DNA of 64,000 nucleotides from Fragilaria crotonensis (GCA_022925895.1 JAKSYS010000208.1:1-64000), one strand, 5' to 3'. Shown: positions 43,801 through 56,110, counted from the first letter of the stretch. Made by a program: numbers and translations. Notes: generated by a model from the sequence alone, not told the origin.

Positions 43801-45380
43801 TCGTCATGCATTGAAAAGGCCGCATCCGATAATCCTGAGTAAGGGCTTGTGACGTATACGCGTTTTGGACTCTTCGACACCGAAGTCGTTGAGTCTTTGT
43901 CATCGGCCGACTCGGGCGGTCCGAGCACCATGTGCTCTACAACTTCGCCAGCTGCTTCGACAGAGGCCATGCCAGCAGCAGCCAGCGAAGTGGCTGCAGC
44001 GGTTGAAAAATAAGCAGCGTCACGCAACATCGAACCAAAAGTCACTTCGCTCTTCATCTTGGTGGAGATGACAAGATCTTTTGAGACAACGTCTTGGATC
44101 TTTTCAATGTTGCTATCCATTTCGGTGGGTCCTTTCGTAGGACTGGTGGACGGAGAGGTCGAGCCACCAAAAGAAATGCATCCAAGGGTAAGTGGTTCCA
44201 AAAGCGAGTCCACAGAACGAAGAGCCAGTGGTGCGGTCGCACTATCTGCTTTTTCTTCCGGCGGAGTCGACGGATTTACAGGCACAGCAGCTTCGCCTCT
44301 GGTTTCGTTCGACTCCTCATTGCTCGTTCGAGCGTTGTCAAATAAAGGAGCTACTTCAACGCTTCCATCCAGCGCCTCGCTCGTCATGAGCCCGTCCCCG
44401 TCGCGGGGTTCAGAAACGACTGAATCCACATCTGAAGATGCTGCGACTGCGTCATAATCCTCTGAGCTTCTGAGCGTCGGAGAAGGTGATTTTGGGATCA
44501 TCAGTTCGTCATGTTCATCGACAGGATCATCGACATCATCATCGATCAGTAAGGGTTTCTTAGAAGCCGAGCTACTCGCGGAACGATCCATTTCCTTTCT
44601 AAATTCAACCTTCTTATTTGTCGAATTGGCCTCGTCTACCTTGGAGCTGGTCTTGGGCGACTGGTAACTTCGAGAATCAAAGATCTTGACTTCCAGCTCA
44701 TCCATTTCTACAAGGAAGTTCCTTTTCGCGACTGTGACAGTTTCTTCCATGTCATCCATCTCCGCCAGGATGTTACGCATTGAGAATGAGCTCATTCTTT
44801 CATCGTCAGGCGCTTCTTCGACAAAGTTAACCGATTTGGCGGCCGTCTTCGTCGCCGATCTGTATGGTGTTTTCCCCGAGTTATTGCGACGAGTGCTCGT
44901 GGACAGGGAATGTTCGTCATCTGGGGTGTCATCATAGCTGTAGAAATTTCGCTTGGAAGAACGTTTATCAGTCTCGCCCTTGAGAATACGAAGTGTCCTT
45001 TCAGTCGCGGAACATTCCAGTGGTGGGACGGACAGCGGGTTCTCGTCGAACGGAGCATCAGCCTTTTTCATGAAGGTTTTCTTCTTCTTCGTGCTGCTTT
45101 CAACGCCAACAGGTGGCATGACGGGACTTGGACTCGTGAGGTGAGCGGGCAGTCTTGAATATGCGGGGTTTCTCGTCGAAGGAGGAAGAAGCTTTCGCGA
45201 TACTCTTGGTGGATTAACGATGCCTGGATCTTCATATTCGGTATCGGAGAAGGCATTCTTTGACTGCTTGTGGTCAGTTATTGGCGTATTCGGAGCTGAC
45301 GAAAGAGGCGACGGGGGAGGGAGGTTATGTAGCATTTGGACCACCTCGGGAGGGTGGATAGAATAGTATTCATCTCCCAT
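40866..45380 (-). CDS. Very long disordered protein with C-terminal TPR domain
   Basis: This single frame of about 1,500 codons has no break. The ATG at 45380 (MGDEYYSIHPPEVVQML) is preferred; the frame extends 15 codons upstream. Residues 1 to about 1,130 are Ser/Asp/Glu-rich and disordered, with a proline run (PPPPPPTPP) and a short amphipathic stretch (AAYFSTAAATSLAAAGMASV). Residues about 1,145-1,450 form tetratricopeptide repeats of the kinesin-light-chain type: ALELYDDILYSYKETFKRR, NKGIVNFLKQDFTEALSCFE, MNNLGCLAFMGGDPKAAMEM, ANIAFLRLCGKDYAGAIVFF and HLAASNQLAGNYERAVNMLE. The end is Lys-rich. TPRs imply protein binding; the partner is unknown. The gene converges on the small plastid protein, with stops about 90 bp apart. 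Confidence 0.75.
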   Translation of the reverse strand: MGDEYYSIHPPEVVQMLHNLPPPSPLSSAPNTPITDHKQSKNAFSDTEYEDPGIVNPPRVSRKLLPPSTRNPAYSRLPAHLTSPSPVMPPVGVESSTKKKKTFMKKADAPFDENPLSVPPLECSATERTLRILKGETDKRSSKRNFYSYDDTPDDEHSLSTSTRRNNSGKTPYRSATKTAAKSVNFVEEAPDDERMSSFSMRNILAEMDDMEETVTVAKRNFLVEMDELEVKIFDSRSYQSPKTSSKVDEANSTNKKVEFRKEMDRSASSSASKKPLLIDDDVDDPVDEHDELMIPKSPSPTLRSSEDYDAVAASSDVDSVVSEPRDGDGLMTSEALDGSVEVAPLFDNARTSNEESNETRGEAAVPVNPSTPPEEKADSATAPLALRSVDSLLEPLTLGCISFGGSTSPSTSPTKGPTEMDSNIEKIQDVVSKDLVISTKMKSEVTFGSMLRDAAYFSTAAATSLAAAGMASVEAAGEVVEHMVLGPPESADDKDSTTSVSKSPKRVYVTSPYSGLSDAAFSMHDDEDDDKTDVVTNLTNGQIQRNEKSSFSANALALPLDSVQEELPPPPPPTPPRDGTLSPSRSATGLLLERELKRKEREEKVKAMSQAHREELSRSESVPSSLAPSPSKTETLRTVSSSPFKAASSTSPEKRKLNYCVNRIVPVLVPNETGVPMTESQGQNAVADAAMKGQAKIGEASHEEEVEQSEGFSNDDASAVVEENESGGDRSVLNTDGVLLSPLRDADVEEEKKEEDKEPVISYVESSSSRIAGNSANDKLHTIDRGAGQEIESNPPVIDSKSCDGGSGKDRNNGTESTIDLHVDTSHQVNGAVAPVENAHASADHAPDSYAEPSEYENLKTRASQEEVDLVVSSSSEEVLDDQECDKTSYLSVDSVGQGNKETDDAHMGFSSSEEESEARDGGRIVDAKDVDSSAIEQENSSLTTIPKGVGSGQALLSTTESESEVRLHGASGSSDKDELRTLNPATVENIVVEHNDLADHDVGGNVIDEVQVASSASGEESGKTACTSEAMSIASLKTEILSNKAPLLVGTLDNVIGICKGDVLLSLVHAKDLNASSASSDGGVQIRNAVWRMRIMRRCLTLRETGELSGNPASYGVFGKSNCPFPVRSRSSLPVDVDNMRVVGALEQTRALEASAIDHLRHDEFDDALELYDDILYSYKETFKRRNWNMNAAEDGNFCVQPYIGNVLHNKGIVNFLKQDFTEALSCFEQALESRKSRDDSSNPDELTTRVRIALCRFALGQFSKAHAALELCLKAAKGQIKAFMDFAQIAEIMNNLGCLAFMGGDPKAAMEMFVETLKVQQSVMSNSLYSGSLLAGHSTHISISIVRANIAFLRLCGKDYAGAIVFFERALVSQQLLLYDSHETLLGTMDHLAASNQLAGNYERAVNMLERMLRALTQVHGADDPRCEILRLKIGGVQTSTENGKVEPGKENPKSQAKEHEKGQATEDYVKDLPSEGKATKTPPGLLRKFTLRKGSGRIKS

Positions 45381-46100
45381 GGTTGTTTCCAAAATGATGA
45401 TTTTCGTAGTAATGCGGTGTGCCACCTTTTCTGTCGTAGTGTTGGATTTCTACAATGATTTCTGGGTGTTCCGTCTATGGGCTGCGATCTGGGCGCAAGA
45501 AGGGGAATGACTTCCGTTGAGAGGTAGCCATCCTGACTCCAATGCAGATTCAAACTGCCTTACCTATTGAGTACTCCGAGTACATGTTGTACTACAACTA
45601 CAGTTTGTTTCACTAACGAGAGTACAACGTGAACAATGCACCAAAAATTTTAAGCCGATCACATGGTTTACATTCATGTAGCACATGGTGTCAATTTCGT
45701 TTCGTCAATACGAGCCGGAACGGCCTGCTTCACAGCCAATTTCTACCCTATGGATGTATGACATACAGAGAGCATATGCATGTAGACAGGATATCAACGA
45801 AGGCAGAAAATAATGGGAGCAACATATGATAAAAGATAAACTACTCGAGTACTTAGTAACATATAATGGAAAATTAGATGGTGATCCCTGAAAATGCCTG
45901 GAACAACGACTTACACATGGATCATGTAGTTGTATGTATCCTTATCCTACATATAGTAAAGTGCAATAAAAAAAGAGTATCATGTGTAATAATGTTAAAT
46001 ACTCCCCATGTGCTCATACCAACCATTCTCCATACTGAAGTAGCTGTACAGTAGATCGATAACACCCGTGGAAAATGTGACAGTAGATAGGCCTAGTAAA
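45381..46100. other. Intergenic, nothing recognised
   Basis: Promoter side of the TPR gene, then a spacer of lower G+C with scattered GTAC sites. No gene. Confidence 0.4.
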
Positions 46101-49100
46101 CACTATACTTACACCTCTACTTACTTGCTTTTTAGTATTGGTGTATTGTGAGCTTAGTTTGTGTGTTAAACTGAATTACATGTCATCATTCAATATCAGT
46201 GATGAGAGCTATTAATCTCCAATCAGATATTAAAGCCTTCCTCAGTAGGTTCCACACAACAAACCCTAATCATACCCCACCAAGAATGCAGTCTTTCATT
46301 TCTCACACATTGGCTGATGCCTCCTCCCTGGGTCAAAGTGACCCCCCATCCTAGGAAGTCTTCCTAGTCTTCCAGTCTTGTTCCTCTTGATGATGAGAGT
46401 CCAGCCATCATCATCCCCATGCCACCAGCAAGATATAAAACCATAAATGTGTTGCTGTGCTCCGGATGTAGCTATTGTTGATGAGAAGCTTTCAACTCAC
46501 AAATGGTATAACACAGTCCGGTATTAGATTGCGCCGCACTACATCGGAACCCAGTAAATCAAGGGCACTTTCTAGGTCAGGGGGAAGGCTAACCTGCACT
46601 GAAGTAAGTTTGGATAGATCATACTCCTTGCTGTGTAGTAGCTTGTTGGAGCGCGAAGGACCCTCGCTCGCCTGAAATACTGGCTGGGTCATTGATGGTC
46701 AACCAATTTTTACCACCCATGTCGGTTGTTGGAAATGCGCGTGGATATGGTTACAGAGGAGAGATTGAAGCCTCGGCTCCATTTGGAAATGCTGATCATG
46801 AATCCGGAAAGGGCGTCGTTTGAGGACCTCCTTCGTCTCTGCCAGGGCAATCGTTGGCGTTGTGGTGATTTTGGTCTACTATGGTGAGGATGGATGTCTC
46901 CAGATCCTTACTTGTCTCTTTGAGCAAAACCGTCTTTAACATTGTGAGCAACTTCACGCTTTGCTTCTCGGAGTTGTATGGTAGTACATTTGGTAGTAAG
47001 ACGAGTGGTCGGAAGCAGAAATTCAAATTGGTCAAACGATGAAGTGGCTTTTTCCCTGATTAATAGTTCCTCGTGGTCAATACTAGTATCTACTGTAGCT
47101 ATGGGCCTCAATCAGTTTTAACTGACCATGCAGGGCTTGCATACCATTTCAGCATGTGTTGTTAGTATGCATGGTGGAGACTTGCAGTGAGGATCATATC
47201 ATTGTCCCACCGTTCTGCATATGTGTGATGATTTCCTGGATGGAAGAGACATTCAATATGCTCAAAGATAGCATGCTCCATAAGGAAGTCACACTTTGCT
47301 AAAATGCATTGGGTAACTTGTGCAGCATTACTCGTTCTGACGGTCCAAGCTGCTGCGCTTCCAAGATATTGTGTTTCCCTGCCAAGTTAGTCTTTTGTCA
47401 AAGTCAAAATTACAAGACAATGGAACGCAGGAATGGAATCGGGAGTCGGAGCTTGAAGATGCATTGGTAGCAGATTGTTGGTGTCCGCTACCAGAAGGGG
47501 TGGTTCAGAATTTCCTCACTCATTTCATTGGTGAATGGGGCGTATCTATTGCCTCCAGTGGGGGGCTGACAAACACATCAGGTCCAAATTATGGAGCATT
47601 TCTTCAGTGAACAACTATTTCCCTGGAGTGGAGCGCACATCTTGGCACTTCTCAATCTAGGTTTTGTCGTATTACTTGGAATTGAGTTACTTTTTCTTCG
47701 TTGGTCAGCTCTGTTACAACCAGCAGACTTAAATTGCTGCATCATGTCCTGCAAATTGCGTCGGAGTTCATGGATTTCAAGTAGCTTTGCACTGCTAAAC
47801 CGATGCTTTACCCTCGGCAGTTTTTATTTCTTGTGCCCTCTGAGCCAGATCATTAATATATTGCTCCTTGCTTATGTTGTTCAGCCAATTTCTAACCGTT
47901 GTGCTGAGATGATGTTATTTGCATAGACAGTTGCTTTTTGATGGGGGTGTCCATCAAAGTACTAGTCTCCAGATCATTTTTAACGTTTTTATCTGCATAC
48001 GTTTTTGTATCTGAGATTTCGGACATGAATGCTGTTTTGTTTGCATGGCCTTTCTGCTGGTGAGAAAGGCCTTGTGGTAGGTGAGTACTGTGGTTTGGGA
48101 ATTACCACTTCAGCAAAAGGGGAGAATACTTTAGTAGCATTTACTCTGCTTGCATCGTTTTGAATCAAGCATGAGTTCTCGCCACTGGAGAAGCCATCAT
48201 CACCAAGAGATTTTACTCTGGTTTCTGGTCCTAAGAATTGATCTTCCAGGGATTGCACGTCGCTGGGAATGTCATTCTTAACAACCCATTTTTCAAGGAC
48301 TTCATCAGTGGTGCATAGCGAAGAACCGATTTGAATAAGTCTTGTTGTCCACGAGAATGCTTTATCAACCCACCACGTCATGGTTCCTGGGAGATGCATG
48401 GATATCTTGAACACCTGCGATTTGGAAGATACGATCTTGAAATAAGAACATCATACTGTCCAAGATGTTTTGCAAGACTATGAACATTGTCAATGTCAAC
48501 CACTGTTGCATTTGGTAGTACCTGACTGCATCATTTATCCATCTGGATACTTGCAACTAAGGAATACCGTGGAACAAACTCTGGTGTAGCACACACTTGA
48601 AGCATTTGTTGAAGGACTTGGAGCACGTGTGCTGTTGAATCTTCACTCAAAACAACTTCAACTGCAGACGCTTTAGTAGAAACTGAGTGCGTGGGATGGC
48701 AGACTTGTGGAGATGCAAACTCCAACTTTAATGTGGGCATCTTAATCGTCTCTGCAAGGAGCTTGGAATGCTGGAAAAGGGCATTAAACTTTGATGTATC
48801 TTGGCTTCAATTGAAGAAAGATGGGTTGTGGCATGTGACCAATCCAACTCGTGTTGTATGAACTGGGTCTCGTCCCGGTCGGCCACGAAACTCTGGAAAT
48901 CTTTCATAAGTTTTTGGACTCCTGGGGTTGGTTTTATCTTAATAAGACTTTCATTGGTGAGGATGCGACGTAGGATGTTGTGTCGTCGATTGTCGTGACC
49001 AGTTGTTTCTGGAACTCCAGTACTACAGCAGGTGAAATTGTTTTTGATAGATGATCGTATGATCCGTCCACTTGAGAGGATCAATTTTCCCATTTGTTGA

Positions 49101-49370
49101 TTTTGTTGGTTGTTAAAGATGATGACATCTGTAGCTACTGTATGCATCCAGCAATGGGTATGGATGATGCTAGGTATTTTGTGTTGTGTGCCTGGTTCCG
49201 GAGTAAACAACAAAACTAACTTCAACACTTTAGAGGACCTCCGTTGCTCATCGTCCTTACTTAGTGCTGTTCCGTTATTGACAGTCACATCCGACTACGT
49301 ATCATCGTGACCAGCTGGATTGGCATGGGATTTCCCTTGGTCGTGGTGATTTGCATGGGAAGTTTTTGAC
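46100..49370 (-). other. Decayed coding sequence, probably from a mobile element
   Basis: Coding-like segments tile the minus strand, mainly at 48.0-49.3 kb and again at 46.5-47.1 kb, with conserved-looking stretches such as KVLKLVLLFTPEPGTQHK, AVRYYQMQQWLTLTMFIVLQ and WWVDKAFSWTTRLIQIGSSL. I do not recognise the family; a retroelement or other large element polyprotein is possible. It is broken, with multiple breaks, and no terminal repeats were seen. Confidence 0.4.
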
Positions 49371-49537
49371 ATGTTTGATATCATTGGATAGGAGGGCCTA
49401 CACACGTAACCCGTAGAGATTTCACAATCACTTTTCAACTTCACAACTTCAACAGTATATTTAAAGTACCCGGTCTAGTATAGAACTGTAAAGAGTACCG
49501 GACGTAAGAGTCTGAAGAAGTCCCATCGGGCAAGACC

Positions 49538-52500
49538 ATGAGTGGAAAAGGAAAGTTCGTCATCAAGAAGTGTCAGGGCAAAGGTGAACCCCAAGCCAAA
49601 GGAGGAAGCTCCAAAATGTCAAACGCAAACAGAAGGCAATATGTAACTGACTTCAACTATTACATTGGATCAGCAAAGCAAGCATCAGATAACGAGACAA
49701 CAACGGAGTTCTTTTTAACAACATCACAAAAAGTATGACTATGGAAACAACATTGGCAGTGCACTCGAGAACCTGCAGCCGCTACACACAAAGCCAAATG
49801 GAAACCCCAAATGCAGGTAAGCACTGAAGATAATGAAGCAGTTTGGGCCTCCGAGAATTGTCATTCAAAATACAGTTCAATAAGGTGGATTACGATACAT
49901 ATAGTTTTTCTTTGAGTGCAGACCTACGAGAATATACAAGACGAGGCGTATGCCTCATTGTGGGGGCTATGTGCTAAGGCAATGAATAAAATCAAAGCTC
50001 GATCGGATTATGACGAGATCAAGAACGAGCCGATCGCACTGCTTAAAGCAATCAAAGATGAATTAGGGGGCAGAGCAGGTATTCAAACGTCCATTATTTT
50101 GGATGCAATGCATACGCTAATGAACCAATACAAAGCAAAAGGGAAGGTGAGAGTTTGCCAGACTACACCAAAAGGTTTTGCGCGGCACAAGATGTTCTCA
50201 AGTCTTACATCGGTGGACTGATTATCCTCGCAATAGTTGAAGTGATGCCGAGTTACGAGGAAGCTGATGCTGAAAGGCGTAAGAAACTTCAGGAACAAGC
50301 GTACAAGAACCAATTCATTGCGTACTTGTATCTCGACAACTCGGACAAGGCGAAGTATGCTTCCATATATTATCTGGACTAAGTACGGAGCAGTTGCTCG
50401 GAAACAACCAATACCCGAAGAGCATCACTCCGATACCAAATCACGTACGATTGAGAGAAAGACGACGCATTCATAGTGTATCTTCCAAATAAATCTGCTC
50501 GATTCGAAAGAATTGGAAACACCCTCTACGTATACAAACCGTGTATCAAGACGATCCAGCAGCGAGTCCAAATGTTGAATACACCAGCAGTCGGGGAGAA
50601 CAGGAGTTTTTATGCTCAGCGGCATTCAAACGAGCGAGGCGAGCTCGTGACCTGTATCATGCTCTTGGGACGCCGTCGATAAATGACTTCAAGGCAATGC
50701 TGCAAATGAACATTCTCACAAACAATCCTGTTACAACTGATGACATAAAGATTGCCAAGAAGATCTTTGGTCCAGACATTGGCGCATTCAAAGGAAAAGG
50801 TACTCAGCGTAAACTTGCACCCGTTGTGAACGACTATATTGAGATTCCGAAGGAACTCATAACTGCCCAGCTTGAACTGACGTTATTGTGTATTCATCAT
50901 GGAATGAAAGTAAATGGACTTGCGTTTCTTACGACCGTCTCTTGTCACATTCAGTATCGGATGACGGCACAGTACATTAAGGCCCAATCAGCAGCACCTA
51001 CCGAGATGCTTTGGGACAGGTCTTATTCCGTATGTACGTACAACGCCGGCGGATTTAGAATCACAAAGATCCATTGCGACAACAACTTTTGGCCACTTGT
51101 GGCACCGTTGGAGACTCAATTTAATGTGGTCATGAACTTTGCGAATCCGCAAGAACACGTACCAGAAGCAGAACGGAACAATCGAGTAATCAAGGAGCGT
51201 GTCCGAGCTAGCTACCATCAACTTCCTACATCCACTTGACGAACTTCTTTCCAGCCAAAAATGGCGTGTCGTAGTATTACAGTCTGCGAATGATTTTGCA
51301 CCAACACAGCTTGGGACTACTCTCGTCACTGTCAGTATGCCATGGGTACATACTACGTGCAAGCTAACGATGAGCTTAACATTTCAAACACGAACACACC
51401 TCGCAGTTTTGACTGCATCTACCTGCGCTACAACGATAATGCGCCAGGAGGTCACGAACTCCTTCATCTGTTACTCCCATGCCCATTACCCCAGCAATCA
51501 TGAAGCAAGTGCACACAAATTGGCCGAGCAAGAGAGGATGCCAGAAGCCTCAACGTGGCAAATCTAACCGGTCAACTATTCCAAGGCAGTGCTTTGATTG
51601 CAGGAGCGGACTACAACGAGGAAGAATTCAACAACAAAAGTGATCGCGATGATGACGACGAATTACCCGAGGATCAATTCCAAGGGATCGACCCGGATGA
51701 AATGACGAACGTCGAAGCCAAAGAATCAGAAGATGGCAACAACGACGACGACGATGGTGATGAAGATCCCGGTTGTTCGGACGGTGGAAACGTGAATGAT
51801 CGAGTAGATGAAGCTGCAGACGACGTCGGCGATGAAGTCAAAGAACCAAATGAAAGTGTCACAGAAGAGGAAGAAAACCAATCCAAGCACGTAGAACGAT
51901 GACAAACCAGCTGATCTGGAACAAGTGAGGGTTACAAGATCCAGTAGAGTATCAGGACCACCAGCAAACTTGACGCTATAGCAACACCATTTGCACACAC
52001 AAGCGCATAAAGCTGAAGAGTATTCGACAGAAAGTGCAAGACTTATTGCAATGACTGTTTGTCAAATGAACGGCATGTTAATAATTCCGCACACCGAGAA
52101 AACAATGCAACTTGCACAATCATAAAGCCGGATGAAAGGTCTCAAGCAGGTTGGACAGAAGGGCAGAGACGCAGCATACAAGGAATGAAACAACTACATG
52201 ATGATCGAGGAGTTCAAGCCAATCAAGGTTGACGACCTAACGGAATTGGAAAAGAGGCGTGCTATGGAAAGTATAATCTTCTTGGTTGAGACGGAACAGT
52301 GAAAGGTAGGACTTGTGCCAACAGACGTACTCAATGGGAGTACACGGATCGGGACGACGCGGCCAGTCCAACCGCGATGACGGAGTCTATCATCATTACA
52401 GGAGTGATTGACGCCAAGCAACATTGTGACATCATGGCAGCAGACATTCCAAACGCATTCGTACAAACTGAAATTGACACAAAGGTCATCGGTCACAGAA

Positions 52501-53071
52501 TCGGAATGAAGATTCTTGAACCCTTGGTTGACATGTTAGTCAAGCTAAGTCCTGAGACTTATGCAGCCTTTGCCGTATACGAGGGAAACAGTAAAGTTTT
52601 TACGTGATAATGAGAAAGGCTCTGTATGGAATGCTCCAATCATTGCTGCTTCATTACAAGAAGTTTCGGAAGGACATTGAGTCGATCGGCTTCAAAGTGA
52701 ATCTATACAATCCGTGCGTGGCAAACCGAATCGTGAACAGTAAGCAGCACATTGTTACGTGGCACGTGCTGGACGATTTGATGTCAAGTCACGTGGACCC
52801 CAAAGTGAATGACGAGTCTCTAAATTGGCTCAAGTCGAAGTATGCGTCCGATGAAATCGGAGAAGTTAAAGCTGTGCGTGGACATCGCCAGGACTACTCG
52901 GCAATGGTCCTAGACTACTTGCGACCGGGAGTATTAAAAGTCGATATCACAAACTATGTTCAGCTGCGATCGAGGATTTTTCAGCAAAGCTTGAAGGTAT
53001 GCATCGGCATGTTCCTATGGACCAACAAGGTGTTCACTGTCGACCCGAAGTCAAAGAAGTTAGCTAGATGA
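49538..53071 (+). mobile_element. Copia-like retroelement fossil, broken
   Basis: Plus-strand remnants appear in the order expected for a Copia-class element. They are a gag-like region with a basic start (49.5-50.4 kb), an integrase-linked region (50.5-51.25 kb, PEAERNNRVIKERVRASYH), an acidic linker (51.55-51.9 kb) and reverse-transcriptase-like pieces (52.3-53.07 kb, DIMAADIPNAFVQTEID). No LTRs were found on either side. It is broken, with many breaks, and appears older than the 14-19 kb element. Confidence 0.7.
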
Positions 53072-53122
53072 TGAGAGAGCGAGAATTTTTCGTGCATTTG
53101 CAATGAAGGGTACCAGTAAAAA

Positions 53123-53327
53123 ATGGCTTTGAGCCACTAACTTTACCCCGTGTTGGACTAAAAATATCTCAGCTCAGACTGGACCCCTGACAACATGCTC
53201 GTGTCATGCCGAATAGATAATACTTCTTAGTACCCCGAAGTTTAATCATTATTGTACTGGATAATGAATCCAGTTTGTTATCGATGTTCTCTGAAGGGTC
53301 GTTTTTGAGTTAGTGGCTCAAAGCCAT
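53123..53327. mobile_element. Short inverted-repeat element (MITE-like)
   Basis: ATGGCTTTGAGCCACTAACT at 53123-53142 is exactly reverse-complemented at 53308-53327, bounding a 205-bp non-coding segment. No clear target duplication was found, so the superfamily is open. It sits between the Copia fossil and the DDE transposase gene. Confidence 0.65.
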
Positions 53328-53540
53328 ACATAAATTTCTATCTATACCGTAATATATTTTTATACTCAAAATCAAGATGAAATTACCCTGTTCGTTTTTG
53401 TTTCAGCAAAGGAATGATAATACGGGTACGCCATTTTCTACGAAGTTTCTTTACTAGAAGCCAAGCCAAAGATCCTTTTGTTCTTTCACACCTAACTCGC
53501 TCGTCACAATTAATCACTTCATTTATAAAATTTGAGGATG

Positions 53541-56110
53541 TCAAACACCAACATCCTCCTCTCCTCCTGCTGTATCTGCTTGCTGCTCAAGAGCTGCTGC
53601 CACCGTTGGAAATGGTGCTTGTGGCTCTGGTCGCATACAGGTTTCTAACAGCCTTGTAAGTAGCAAGTCCCTTGTCGTTGGAATCGCAGAGTCGTTGCTT
53701 GTCTTGTACCAAGCAACTAGGGTTCGCAACTGCGCAACATTCAACTGTGCATTTTCTTTGTTCGGTGCCCTGATGGCTTGTACTCTGTTGCGTAATGCAT
53801 AAAAATCCCGAAGTTTCTTTTCCTCTCGCTCACTTTGCTGATCTTGTTGTTCTCGCCTCTTTGCTCGTAGGAGGGCCAATACTTTAGGTCCAATGCTAAA
53901 GCTGCCCGAAGCAGACAGGAGTCCTGCTGTGACACGTTTCTTGCTGTTCATAATATCTTGAGCAGTTTGCATTCTCCTGCGTTGGTTCTCCTCCAGATTG
54001 GTGCCATTCCTAGCATCATCACGCTTCCTGGTTTCCACAATCGAATCGACCAGAGTGCCTGCCATACCATGATGTAAGTTCAAATCGCCGGGTCTGACAG
54101 CTATATCACCAGACAAAGCTCCTTCAGTTGATTCCAAGGTTTGTTGTGTGCTGTTGTTGTTGTCATCGTTGTCGTCCACGTCCTTTTGTTGCTGTCTAGA
54201 CCGTGTTGACGTTGCCACAATTTCAGGGTGCAAAAGGCAGTTGTAATTCAGTGGCGACCATCCTCTCTCTGCAATTGCCTTTTGGTTTGATTTGATTCTT
54301 GCAAACGAATCATCCCATGCCCGGGCAACAAGGTCAACAACATCGTCCTTCTCAATCGCAAATGCAGCTCGCCTTTGTTCTTTCTTTTTCAACAGGTTGC
54401 GCTTGTGTCTCGTTAATGCCATCTTGAAGCATCCATTCTGCTCCGTACTGTCGCCAACTTGCCAATAGCTGGTGCCGTATGGCACCCCAATACATACATT
54501 CCACCTTGTTGCTGGATCATTGATGTATTCGAGAAAAGTTAAATCGAACCTGCTGCCATGCCCATCAAGCAACAGGAAAGGAGGCACGCCATCACTTCTA
54601 TTGAACACACCGAGCCCATCAATTGTGGCAAGCATGGCAACCAAGAGCTCAGCTGTTATACTTCCATTTTCAGAGCAGCAACAGAACGAAGGAACCGTCA
54701 CACCATTGTACACACACGTTGGCCCCATTGGATATCGTTTCCCTCGTCCTGCGTTCTCTTCGAGATTATCATCATCTCCAATCCATTCTGCTGTCGGGTC
54801 AAGGCCGAGTACCCAACTTGCATCAAGCTCTTTGGCTGCAAATATAATAGCACACATCATCAATGGTATGCCAGTTGCAGCAGTAAACCCGAGAACGGTG
54901 AAGTGTGAGTCCTTTGTTGCCGCTCGTGTGTGTGGACGTTGTAATGCTTCGCATAAAAATCTCTCACCGCCCACGTTTCCATCTTTAGTCTGCGACGTAT
55001 TCGAACCAACCTCATCAACAAATAGCAGCCTATCTGGGCGTACCACCTTGTACCTGGTAGCAAGACCAAGTCTATTGACATCGTTCTCCTCAACCGTTTC
55101 TCCTTCCTTGGTCATGTACACTTTGTCGTCGAGCCTCACTGCGATTCCTCCTTCGACCATTTCCTTGTAGACCTCGCAATACATCATCAAGAAATTTGCG
55201 TAAGTACACCAGTCTGCTCGTTTGTAATCGAACTTCACCGATTTCTTACTCTTCACGATGTGTCCATTTCTTCTCATGAAGCCCCTCCAGTAGCCCTGAC
55301 CCAGTTGTTTGTGAGCAGCTTTTTCATTTTCTGAGACTCCGGCATGCCGACAATGAATGTTGTGTTTCATCTTCCATGCCTGAATTTCAGACTCAATCGA
55401 TGTTCCAGCAATGAGTGAGTTGGCGAGTTGGAGCCCTGTTGTCACATTGACTGGTGATCGCATTCTTGACAGTTGTATGATAAGATCAACAATGTATGGT
55501 TCAATGGCGATCATTGGTGAGGCAGTTCCTTGAGGGACAAGTGGGTTAGTCCGCAAACGTTTTGCCCTTATTCGCACCGTGGAGTGGCTGATCTTGACGT
55601 CATCCGACAACCCATACTTTTTTCTTTCCAAGTGCAATGATTCTTGTGAGTTGTCCACGCGGTGCTCTCGTATTGTTTTTCTTCGCAATCTTTCTAACAA
55701 TATCGTATTCCAAACCAGCCCACGCAACTGCAAGCCTCAACCGTTCTTTCAATTCTCTTGAACGTGCTTGGGTGCTGCCCTTTGGGGCGACCGAACGCTC
55801 CAGCAATAATAACATCATTCCTGTGGCTGGTGTCGTCATCGTTCACATGTTGTGTTGCGACCACGCCAGCCACTACATCTTCACAGGTATGTGTTCCTGC
55901 TGCGTTGATGGTATTTAAAGCAATCATTGCTGTTGATCTGCTGTCACTTACCGGTGCATTGTTCCCAATTGTTGCTGATGATTCCTCTCGTATGCCCTCC
56001 ATGTTGTCTTCATGGTCGTTGGTCAACGTTGAGATGGTTGATGCGTCTACATGGGGCGAATTTGATGCGTTAGCAGTCGTTGTGGTGTTCGAAGGATAAA
56101 GCAAGTCCAA
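53541..56110 (-). CDS. DDE-superfamily transposase (possibly pogo/Tc1-like)
   Basis: The main frame, 55733-53541 (730 codons), is intact. The catalytic core has RLLFVDEVGSNTSQ (first Asp, about residue 237), then DSHFTVLGFTAATGIPLMM, PFLLLDGHGSRFDLTFLEYI (second Asp, about 390) and QVGDSTEQNGCFKMAL (likely third acidic residue, about 428). The C-terminus is basic and coiled. Homology extends upstream through two other frames: ACGRPKG-type basic DNA-binding sequence and RELKERLRLAVAWAGLEYD (about 55.70-55.80 kb), with an acidic N-terminal frame from 56110. Two frame changes therefore separate an N-terminal helix-turn-helix region from an intact core, either by introns or indels. Superfamily assignment is tentative. 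No terminal repeats were convincing. Confidence 0.7.

Noticed and set aside
49380-53400. LTRs around the Copia-like fossil
   Set aside because: By eye, the flanks before 49538 and after 53071 share no repeat.
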